Positions 1 to 4,605 of a stretch of 10,218 nucleotides of DNA are shown one piece after another; positions within the stretch are counted from its first letter, which is position 1; the number at the start of each line of letters is the position of its first letter. Both the position numbers and the translations under genes were made by a program. Origin of the DNA: CBDIHP01 sp965279195 (GTDB lineage: Bacteria; Planctomycetota; Planctomycetia; Isosphaerales; Isosphaeraceae). The DNA lies in NCBI GenBank assembly GCA_965279195.1, contig CBDIHP010000011.1, forward strand, positions 1 through 10,218. The letters are read 5' to 3'. The notes under the pieces are model-generated. The model did not search any database. It was not told the DNA's origin and worked only from the letters and a program-made list of their open reading frames with translations.

Positions 1-34
1 GAGTACTGATGATACGGACCAGATCGACGCTCAT
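1..34 (-). CDS. Start of a divergent gene, product unknown (partial)
   Basis: Reading the minus strand, an ATG at 34-32 is preceded five bases upstream by a perfect GGAGG (44-40). The open frame runs to the window edge and encodes MSVDLVRIIST. The strong ribosome binding site is the only reason to call it; 11 residues cannot identify a family. If real, it diverges from the PerR-like gene across about 327 bp. The stretch 35-280 shows no other gene, only a weak 5-bp hairpin (189-203). The palindrome at 281-298 also presents a TTGACA on the minus strand, but I see no good -10 box for it there. Confidence 0.4.
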   Translation of the reverse strand, partial: MSVDLVRIIST

Positions 35-280
35 ACCGTCCTCCGAGGCGAAACGACAGGGGAAGCGAGAGGGACGACTCCGCGGGGAGTTTCGCGGATG
101 ACCGGGGATCGCGGCCGCTGCCCGCGGCGCGATTTTCGGTCTGTCATCCAATCACGCCGCCACAGACGCGGGCAGGGTACGGGGTTCGCCCGACCCTATC
201 GGGAGACTCGATCGTCTACCGCATCTGGAGTTCGAACGTCGCCTGCCGTCACCTACGGCCCCGTACTAGCCTAACAATCA

Positions 281-298
281 GTTGACATCAATGTCAAC
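281..298. promoter_or_regulatory. Palindromic operator, probably for the PerR-like regulator
   Basis: GTTGACAT-CA-ATGTCAAC is a perfect 8-bp inverted repeat around a 2-bp centre. It begins one base before the TTGACA -35 box and covers the front of the 17-bp spacer, so a bound dimer would block RNA polymerase. It lies about 63 bp upstream of the Fur/PerR-family gene. Such genes are often autoregulated through palindromes of similar length, so autorepression is the natural inference. The sequence is not the AT-rich Fur or Per box of Bacillus or E. coli, so the binder is not proven. Confidence 0.6.
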
Positions 299-310
299 CC
301 GCCGAACAAT
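282..310 (+). promoter_or_regulatory. Sigma-70-type promoter of the PerR-like/tatD operon
   Basis: A perfect -35 box TTGACA (282-287) is followed, after a 17-bp spacer, by AACAAT (305-310), which matches the -10 consensus at four of six positions. The predicted transcript starts near 317, giving a leader of about 45 bases before the GTG at 362. The -35 box lies inside the palindrome at 281-298. Confidence 0.55.
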
Positions 311-361
311 GGAGGGCCGGGCGGGTCCGGCGCGGGACGGCCTGAATTCTGGAGGATCGGC

Positions 362-862
362 GTGCTCGAATCGGGGGGCGAGTCCGGTGTCCTGACGACG
401 GATGAGCTCCGCCACGCGCTCGAATCCTCGGGCTGGCGATTCACCCGACAGCGGGCGGCCGTGTACCAGATGCTGGCGCAGTCGCATCACCACCCGTCGG
501 CGGAGGAGGTCTACCAGAAGGTCAAGCGCGAGGTCCCCAGCATCAGCCTGGCGACCGTCTACAAGGCCCTCGAAGCCCTGGTCGGCAGCGGGCTCGCCGC
601 GAAGCTCAACGCCGGTGACGGCTCCGCCCTCTACGACGCCCGCAGCGACGGGCACTATCACCTCCGCTGCCTCCGCACCGGGGCCGTCGAGGACCTGCCG
701 ACCCCCTACGACCCTCACCTGATCGCCAAGCTCGACCCCGAACTCGCCAGACGCCTGCAAGACCAGGGGTTCCGCCTGACCGGGTATCGCCTGGAACTGG
801 TGGGCTACTACGAGTCCCAGCCGGCCCCGTCCCCCGAATCCGACCCAAGCGACCCCGAATGA
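362..862 (+). CDS. Fur/PerR-family metal-dependent repressor
   Basis: This is a 166-residue DNA-binding repressor of the Fur superfamily. The GTG start is chosen because GGAGG (351-355) lies six bases upstream. The winged-helix region (about 14-85) has the family signature HPSAEEVY (44-51) and the recognition helix ISLATVYKAL (61-70). The dimerisation domain follows, with LYD...HYHLRC. Against B. subtilis PerR, all five regulatory metal ligands can be placed: H44, D92, H98, H100 and D111. The aspartate at the last position is the one linked to peroxide sensing in PerR, where Fur proteins usually have glutamate. Of the four structural-zinc cysteines only C103 remains: its CxxC partner is T106, and the C-terminal pair is missing (LVGYYESQ). 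A peroxide- or iron-responsive role is inferred. It overlaps tatD by ATGA. Confidence 0.85.
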   Translation: MLESGGESGVLTTDELRHALESSGWRFTRQRAAVYQMLAQSHHHPSAEEVYQKVKREVPSISLATVYKALEALVGSGLAAKLNAGDGSALYDARSDGHYHLRCLRTGAVEDLPTPYDPHLIAKLDPELARRLQDQGFRLTGYRLELVGYYESQPAPSPESDPSDPE

Positions 863-1683
863 CCTCCGACGCCCACCTCGCCCGCCTGCCTGCCCCCCTG
901 ATCGACACCCACTGCCACCTCGATGACCACCGATTGCGGTCGGACATCGACGGCGTCCTCGCCCGGGCCCGCGAGGCCGGCGTGGTGCAAGTCGTTGCCA
1001 TCGGGACGGATGCGAAGGACAGCCGCTCGCTGGTCGAGACCCTCGCCCTTCGACCCGGGGTCGGCGCGGCGGTCGGCATCCATCCCAATGACGCCGCCGA
1101 GGCCGCGCCCGGGGATTGGGACGCCATCGAGATGCTCGGGACCCGGCCCGGGGTGGTCGCCATCGGCGAGACCGGCCTGGATCGCTACTGGGACAAGACC
1201 CCGTTCCCGATCCAGCAGGAATACTTCCAACGCCACCTGGACCTCGCCCACCGCCTCGACCTCCCGGTCGTGATCCACTGCCGCGACTGCGAGGCCGACA
1301 TCATCGCGCAGCTCGACGGCCTCGGGCGGCCGCTCAAGGGCGTCCTGCACTCGTTCACCGGCGACTGGGCTGTCGCGCAGGAGTTCCTCCGCCTGGGGCT
1401 GCACATCTCGTTCGCCGGGATGCTGACCTTCGCGAACAAGACGTTCGACCCGCTGCGCGACGCCGCCTGGCGGGTCCCGCTGGATCGGCTCCTGGTCGAG
1501 ACCGACAGCCCGTACCTCTCGCCCCGCCCGTTCCGGGGCAAGCCGAACGAACCCGCCCGGGTCGGTTGGACGGCGGCGAAGCTGGCCGAGCTGCGCGGCC
1601 TGAGTGGCGATGCCCTCGCCGCGGCGACGACCGAGAACGCCCGGAAGCTGTTCCGTCTCGATGCCGAGTCGTTGCTAGTCTGA
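859..1683 (+). CDS. TatD-family metal-dependent deoxyribonuclease
   Basis: A 274-residue cytoplasmic TIM-barrel hydrolase, close to the usual 255-270 of the TatD/YcfH family. Metal ligands appear in the expected order: the HxH pair H18/H20 in IDTHCHLD, E104 in IGETGLD, H140 in VIHCRD, H164 in LHSF, and D216 in ETDSPYLSP. TatD proteins are 3'-5' DNases, and E. coli TatD has been implicated in repair of peroxide-damaged DNA; the YcfH and YjjV branches are less well defined. The ATG overlaps the stop of the upstream repressor gene as ATGA, so translation is probably coupled and both genes share one promoter. The family is secure. The exact subgroup is not, so no symbol is given. Confidence 0.92.
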   Translation: MTSDAHLARLPAPLIDTHCHLDDHRLRSDIDGVLARAREAGVVQVVAIGTDAKDSRSLVETLALRPGVGAAVGIHPNDAAEAAPGDWDAIEMLGTRPGVVAIGETGLDRYWDKTPFPIQQEYFQRHLDLAHRLDLPVVIHCRDCEADIIAQLDGLGRPLKGVLHSFTGDWAVAQEFLRLGLHISFAGMLTFANKTFDPLRDAAWRVPLDRLLVETDSPYLSPRPFRGKPNEPARVGWTAAKLAELRGLSGDALAAATTENARKLFRLDAESLLV

Positions 1684-1704
1684 CCGCCCCTGGCTCGTGC
1701 ACCC

Positions 1705-1870
1705 GCGCTGGGCGAGCACCTCCCGATGCCGCCACTCCGGATGGCGCGCCGTACCACGAAATCGGATCTCCCGATCCGTCGCGATGGCCGATGTCGGCGG
1801 ATCGGGAGATCCGGTCATTTGGTCCCCTTCGCCCATCGGTGGGCGGCATCGGGAGATGCTCGCCCGGCGC
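1705..1870. repeat. 166-bp imperfect palindrome with nested inverted repeats
   Basis: The outer arms are 29 bp each (1705-1733 and 1842-1870). They pair throughout except for one mismatch (C1719/A1856) and one G-T wobble (T1709/G1866). The inner arms are a perfect 16-bp inverted repeat (1763-1778 and 1798-1813) around a 19-bp loop. Each inner arm is itself partly symmetric (CGGATC-TCCC-GATCCG). The intervening strands (1734-1762 and 1814-1841) also show weak complementarity, so the whole element can fold as one long hairpin. It starts 22 bp after the tatD stop. It could be a MITE-like or REP-like dispersed element, or a structured transcript end; there is no T-run and no clear target-site duplication. 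Confidence 0.7.
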
Positions 1871-1953
1871 ATGTGATCCGTGGTCGGATGGCGTTGGCGC
1901 GGTGTTGCCATCTTCGATTTGCAGACACCGTGATGCCCGGATGCCTCGCCCGG

Positions 1954-1997
1954 TTTCAGAACGGAGAATTTTTACAAGAAATAATCCGTTCTTGAAA
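1954..1997 (+). other. AT-rich hairpin, possible promoter or leader element
   Basis: TTTC-AGAACGGA (1954-1965) pairs with TCCGTTCT-T-GAAA (1985-1997): 12 base pairs with one bulged T at 1993, around a 19-base AT-rich loop. The 3' arm is followed by more A residues (to 2000). The loop and the start of the 3' arm contain AATAAT (1980-1985), which resembles a -10 box. It might be a terminator read from either strand, an operator or a promoter region; the sequence does not decide. Confidence 0.45.
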
Positions 1998-2017
1998 AAA
2001 TGGGTTAAAGTCAGGGT

Positions 2018-2094
2018 ACACGCGGGCCGACACTCCGTCGATTTCCGGGCGAGGGCCGACCTTCCCGGCGTCCCATGGATTTTGGCCCGCGTGT
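2018..2094 (+). repeat. 11-bp perfect inverted repeat enclosing a smaller hairpin
   Basis: ACACGCGGGCC (2018-2028) is the exact reverse complement of GGCCCGCGTGT (2084-2094). A smaller CCGGG/CCCGG pair (2045-2049 and 2064-2068) sits inside the 55-base loop. Transcribed from the AT-rich region upstream, this would form a branched structure in the leader of the membrane-protein gene at 2159, ending about 64 bases before its start. No known riboswitch class is recognised. Confidence 0.5.
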
Positions 2095-2158
2095 TGCATT
2101 TCTCCCCCTGCTGTCGCGGATGACCGCGAGAAACTCCGACGTATCGAGGCGCCCTGGC

Positions 2159-2392
2159 ATGCGCTGGATGTCCGTCGCACGCGATCTGTTCTACCTGATG
2201 ACGATCCTGAGCCTGCTCACGGGCGGGCTCGCCATCACGATCCTCAGCGGTGTGCCCGAGGACAGCCGGGGGCACTTCGCCCGGCATCTGTGGGGCAACG
2301 TCTATAGTGCCGCCCTCGTCGTCTGCGGCACGTTGCTCGGCCTCGTGGTCCTGCACCAGTTCCTCGGCCTCCCCACCGTCCGGGGCTGGTGA
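2159..2392 (+). CDS. Small two-helix membrane protein, function unknown
   Basis: About 77 residues if started at the ATG at 2159, which has GAGG (2146-2149) nine bases upstream. Later in-frame ATG 2168 and earlier ATG 2120 are possible; the earlier frame adds charged residues without conservation clues. Two hydrophobic helices are clear: LFYLMTILSLLTGGLAITIL and AALVVCGTLLGLVVL. A short polar loop with GVPEDSRGHFARHLWGN lies between them, and a short tail ends in GLPTVRGW. Codon use is GC-rich at third positions like the neighbouring genes, which supports coding. I do not recognise the family. The structured leader at 1954-2094 may control it. The next gene has its own promoter. Confidence 0.6.
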   Translation: MRWMSVARDLFYLMTILSLLTGGLAITILSGVPEDSRGHFARHLWGNVYSAALVVCGTLLGLVVLHQFLGLPTVRGW

Positions 2393-2435
2393 TTCGAGAA
2401 ATCGACCTCCCGGCGTTGCCAGTTCGCGACGCCCC

Positions 2436-2464
2436 TTGACGGGCCGGATTCTTTGCTTTACGAT
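2436..2464 (+). promoter_or_regulatory. Promoter of the membrane-protein/winged-helix operon
   Basis: TTGACG (2436-2441, five of six matches to -35) and TACGAT (2459-2464, four of six to -10) are separated by exactly 17 bp. The start of transcription would fall near 2471, about 40 bases before the ATG at 2510. The -10 box lies inside the operator-like repeat at 2453-2473, so a bound regulator would exclude RNA polymerase. Confidence 0.6.
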
Positions 2465-2473
2465 GCAAAGCAT
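2453..2473. promoter_or_regulatory. Operator-like site, copy 1 (shared with ispH)
   Basis: TTGCTTT-N5-GCAAAGCAT, with the symmetric core TGCTTT-N7-AAAGCA. The same 21-bp pattern recurs at 3644-3664 upstream of ispH: all 16 flanking bases are identical and all 5 spacer bases differ. This copy covers the -10 box of the operon that encodes the winged-helix regulator, as expected for autoregulation. Confidence 0.65.
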
Positions 2474-2509
2474 AAGGCAAGTCTGTGCCCCGTCGTGGGA
2501 GGTTCGAGC

Positions 2510-3124
2510 ATGGAGCTGGACGAGGCGTTGTCGCAGATCGCCGAGATCCGCCGCCAGATGGCCCGGACGGAGGTATTCCGAGGCTACCGGGCGGTGACCG
2601 TGGCGGCATCCGGGCTCCTGGCCTGGGGCGCGGCGGGGGCCCAGGCGGTCTGGATCCCCCGGCCGATGGAGCAGCCCGGGGCCTACTTGACGCTCTGGCT
2701 GGGCGCGGCCGTGGTCAGCGCGCTGGCCGCCGGCTGCGAGATGGCGTACCGGGCCCGGAACGAGTCGAGCCGCTGGACGCGGGATCTGAACTTCCAGGCG
2801 ATGGAGCAGTTCCTCCCTTGCCTGATCGCGGGGGGGCTCCTGACCTTCGCCGTCGTGGCATACGCCCCGGCCCAGCTCTGGATGCTGCCGGGCTTGTGGA
2901 GCATCCTGTTCAGCCTGGGCGTCTTCTCCTCGCGCAGGCTGTTGCCTCCGGCGATCTTCCTGGTGGCCGTTTACTACCTCGCCGCCGGGGTCGTGGTGCT
3001 CGCCCGGTTCCAGGGGGACTGGGCGCTTTCGCCCTGGGCGATGGGCCTGCCGTTCGGGATCGGTCAGTTGCTGGCCGCCGCCGTCCTCTACCGCACCCTG
3101 GAGTGGGACCATGGCCAAGGATAA
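2510..3124 (+). CDS. Six-helix membrane protein paired with a winged-helix regulator
   Basis: A 204-residue integral membrane protein. The ATG at 2510 is preferred over the in-frame codon at 2453 because GGGAGG (2497-2502) stands seven bases upstream and the promoter lies between the two. A short cytoplasmic-type amphipathic start (LDEALSQIAEIRRQMARTEV, then FRGYRA) precedes about six hydrophobic segments near residues 28-49, 59-79, 101-119, 123-139, 147-165 and 176-196. A charged loop lies at about 80-100. No enzyme or transporter motif is visible. From memory, proteins with this 'I-x-x-I-R-x-x-M-A' and 'FRG' start occur upstream of similar regulators in other phyla, so the pair looks conserved. 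The 3' end overlaps the regulator gene by 14 bases. A role as membrane partner or sensor for the regulator is inference. Confidence 0.75.
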   Translation: MELDEALSQIAEIRRQMARTEVFRGYRAVTVAASGLLAWGAAGAQAVWIPRPMEQPGAYLTLWLGAAVVSALAAGCEMAYRARNESSRWTRDLNFQAMEQFLPCLIAGGLLTFAVVAYAPAQLWMLPGLWSILFSLGVFSSRRLLPPAIFLVAVYYLAAGVVVLARFQGDWALSPWAMGLPFGIGQLLAAAVLYRTLEWDHGQG

Positions 3125-3557
3125 GCCCCAGCCGGGCTCGTCGGGCAAGGATCCCGGCGCGGCCCCGTCGACCGACGCCCCCGCCTCGACCGGCCGATTC
3201 GCCTACGACGGCCTGGAGCGGGTCATCCACGAGAAGGCCCGGCTCGGGATCATGGCCTCGCTGGCCGCGAACCCGCGAGGCTTGCTCTTCAACGACCTGA
3301 AAGAGCTCTGCTCCCTCACCGACGGCAACCTCAGCCGGCACCTTCAGGTGCTCTCCGAGGCCGGCTACGTCGAGGTCTGGAAGGGGTTCCAGAAGAATCG
3401 CCCGCAGACCCTCTGCCGGATCACCCAGGATGGGCAGAAGCGGTTCCTCGAATACATCAATGTCCTCGAAAACGTCGTGGCCGACGCGCTCAAGGCCGCG
3501 ACCCCCGGCGCGGTGAAGCCCGGCGACGGGCTGGCCGAACGCCTCTCCTCCGCCTAG
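3111..3557 (+). CDS. Winged-helix transcriptional regulator (MarR/ArsR-like, HTH_34 type)
   Basis: A 148-residue cytoplasmic DNA-binding protein. The ATG at 3111 has GGAG (3100-3103) seven bases upstream, inside the end of the membrane-protein gene, so the two are translationally coupled. Residues 1-29 are a Pro/Ala/Ser-rich, probably disordered tail. The winged helix covers about 34-116: HEKARLGIMASLAANP (helix 1), LLFNDLKELCSLTDGNLSRH with the recognition helix at about 70-82 (DGNLSRHLQVLSEAG), and the wing with QTLCRITQDGQKRF. This layout fits the HTH_34 ('winged helix DNA-binding domain') family. There is no effector domain and no cysteine-rich metal site. The operator-like repeats at 2453-2473 and 3644-3664 are the best candidates for its binding sites, predicting autoregulation and control of ispH. 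Confidence 0.85.
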   Translation: MAKDKPQPGSSGKDPGAAPSTDAPASTGRFAYDGLERVIHEKARLGIMASLAANPRGLLFNDLKELCSLTDGNLSRHLQVLSEAGYVEVWKGFQKNRPQTLCRITQDGQKRFLEYINVLENVVADALKAATPGAVKPGDGLAERLSSA

Positions 3558-3572
3558 AACAGCCCGGTTCGG

Positions 3573-3601
3573 CTCGCGGGGACGGCGATCGTCCCCGCGA
3601 G
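3573..3601 (+). terminator. Strong hairpin after the regulator gene, terminator-like
   Basis: CTCGCGGGGACG (3573-3584) and CGTCCCCGCGAG (3590-3601) form a perfect 12-bp GC-rich stem with a five-base loop, 15 bases after the TAG stop. No T-run follows, so it may pause or stabilise transcripts rather than act as a classical intrinsic terminator. It separates the regulator operon from ispH. Confidence 0.6.
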
Positions 3602-3643
3602 GATGTCACGAGACGCCGGCCCGGGCCGTACCTATCTGGTCGC

Positions 3644-3664
3644 TTGCTTTGTATCGCAAAGCAT
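3644..3664. promoter_or_regulatory. Operator-like site, copy 2, upstream of ispH
   Basis: TTGCTTT-N5-GCAAAGCAT again, here also a perfect CTTTG-N5-CAAAG repeat (3647-3661). It ends 38 bases before the ispH ATG. No textbook -35/-10 pair is visible around it: TTTGAT (3664-3669) is a possible -10 box partly overlapping the site. See copy 1 at 2453-2473. Confidence 0.65.
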
Positions 3665-3702
3665 TTGATGTGAAAAAGTCTCCGTCCGACAGGAGTGTTC
3701 CC

Positions 3703-4557
3703 ATGAGGGTGGTCCGAGCCGAGGTCCTGGGGCTCTGTTTCGGCGTCCGCGACGCGCTCAAGGTGCTCGAACGTGTCGAGACCCCGTCCGAGGCGACGAT
3801 CCACGGGCACCTCGTCCACAACGAGATCGTGGTCGAGGACCTGAAAGATCGCGGGTTCCCGACCGAGTCCGAGACCGAGCGCGATGGCGTGCCGGACACC
3901 CCGGTCGTGGTGATCACGGCGCACGGCGTCTCCGACAGGCGTCGCGAGATGTTCGAGGCGGCCGGCAAGACGGTCGTCGACACAACTTGCCCGCTGGTGA
4001 CCCGGGCCCACCAGGCGGCGATCAAGCTGCGGGACGCGGGCTATCACGTCCTGGTCATCGGCCGGAAGGGGCACGTCGAGGTCCAGGGGCTGACGGAGGA
4101 CCTGTCGAGCTTCGACGTGATCGGATCCGAGGCCGACGTCCGGATGTTCCCGCACCGGAAGCTCGGGATCATCTGCCAGACGACCACGACGGAGCGGGCG
4201 GCCGAGCGGATCCGCGAGGCGGTGATCGACCGCAACCCGGACGCGGAGATCCGGTTCATCGACACGATCTGCCTGCCGACCAAGGAGCACCAGCGGGCCC
4301 TGGCCCGGCTGTTCGGCCGGGTGGACGGGGTGGTGGTCGTCGGCGGGCGGACATCGAACAACACCCGGGAACTGGCCCGGCTCTGCGAGGAGAACGGCGT
4401 CCGGAGCTGGCACGTCCAGAATGCCGACGACCTCCAGCCGGAGTGGTTCCGGGGCGTGCGGTCGGTGGGGCTGACCGCCGGGACCTCGACTCTGGATGAG
4501 ACCATCGACGAGGTCCAGGCGGCGCTGGAGAGGATGGGGGCGTTGGTTTACGCGTGA
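3703..4557 (+). CDS. ispH: 4-hydroxy-3-methylbut-2-enyl diphosphate reductase
   Basis: A 284-residue [4Fe-4S] enzyme of the MEP pathway that reduces HMBPP to IPP and DMAPP in the cytoplasm. The ATG at 3703 is chosen over the in-frame TTG at 3649 because AGGAG (3691-3695) is seven bases upstream, and because this start places the motifs at family positions. All three cluster cysteines are present: C12 (GLCFGV), C96 (DTTCPLV) and C190 (DTICLPT). Substrate-binding and proton-relay residues are also seen: H39 (VHNEIV), H74 (AHGVS), H124 and E126 (GHVEVQG), S218/N220 (TSNN) and S262 (TAGTS). The reductase therefore looks fully active. No other MEP gene is nearby. A candidate operator shared with the upstream regulator operon lies in its leader or promoter region. 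Confidence 0.95.
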   Translation: MRVVRAEVLGLCFGVRDALKVLERVETPSEATIHGHLVHNEIVVEDLKDRGFPTESETERDGVPDTPVVVITAHGVSDRRREMFEAAGKTVVDTTCPLVTRAHQAAIKLRDAGYHVLVIGRKGHVEVQGLTEDLSSFDVIGSEADVRMFPHRKLGIICQTTTTERAAERIREAVIDRNPDAEIRFIDTICLPTKEHQRALARLFGRVDGVVVVGGRTSNNTRELARLCEENGVRSWHVQNADDLQPEWFRGVRSVGLTAGTSTLDETIDEVQAALERMGALVYA

Positions 4558-4588
4558 TGCGGGAAGGCCCTGTCGCGTCAGATGTTGT

Positions 4589-4605
4589 GGTGGGTAGTGC
4601 CCACC
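4589..4605. terminator. Small palindrome between convergent genes
   Basis: GGTGGG (4589-4594) and CCCACC (4600-4605) form a 6-bp stem with loop TAGTG, directly abutting the stop codon of the minus-strand gene and 31 bp after the ispH stop. It could end transcripts from both sides, but neither side has a T-run. Similar GTGGG-N-CCCAC strings are common dispersed palindromes in many genomes, so it may be one copy of a small repeat. Confidence 0.4.

Larger units (their letters stand above)
1684..2158. other. 475-bp intergenic region rich in inverted repeats
   Basis: No open frame here has a ribosome binding site or recognisable protein; the ones present are readings of the palindrome. From left to right it holds the 166-bp palindrome (1705-1870), a small bulged hairpin (1900-1930, CGGTGT paired with ACACCG plus TGC/GCA), an AT-rich hairpin (1954-1997) and an 11-bp inverted repeat (2018-2094). 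The AT-rich part (about 1966-2010) contrasts sharply with the GC-rich surroundings and probably carries the promoter of the next gene. AATAAT at 1980-1985 is a possible -10 box, but no good -35 box accompanies it. Confidence 0.6.

Noticed and set aside
228..245. GTTCGAAC-like string suggesting a tRNA T-arm
   Set aside because: The flanking bases do not form a T-stem, and no acceptor or anticodon arm can be drawn around it.
1675..1995. Short open frames on both strands over the palindrome
   Set aside because: They arise from the inverted repeat itself, have no good ribosome binding sites and resemble each other only because the DNA is palindromic.
1355..3148. 597-codon open frame on the minus strand
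   Set aside because: It lies antisense to tatD, the palindrome and two membrane-protein genes, is low-complexity Arg/Pro/Gly-rich, and has no family motif. High GC keeps the frame open by chance.
3649..3702. TTG start for ispH at 3649
   Set aside because: It falls inside the operator-like repeat and lacks a ribosome binding site; ATG 3703 has AGGAG and puts C12, C96, H124 and E126 at the usual family positions.
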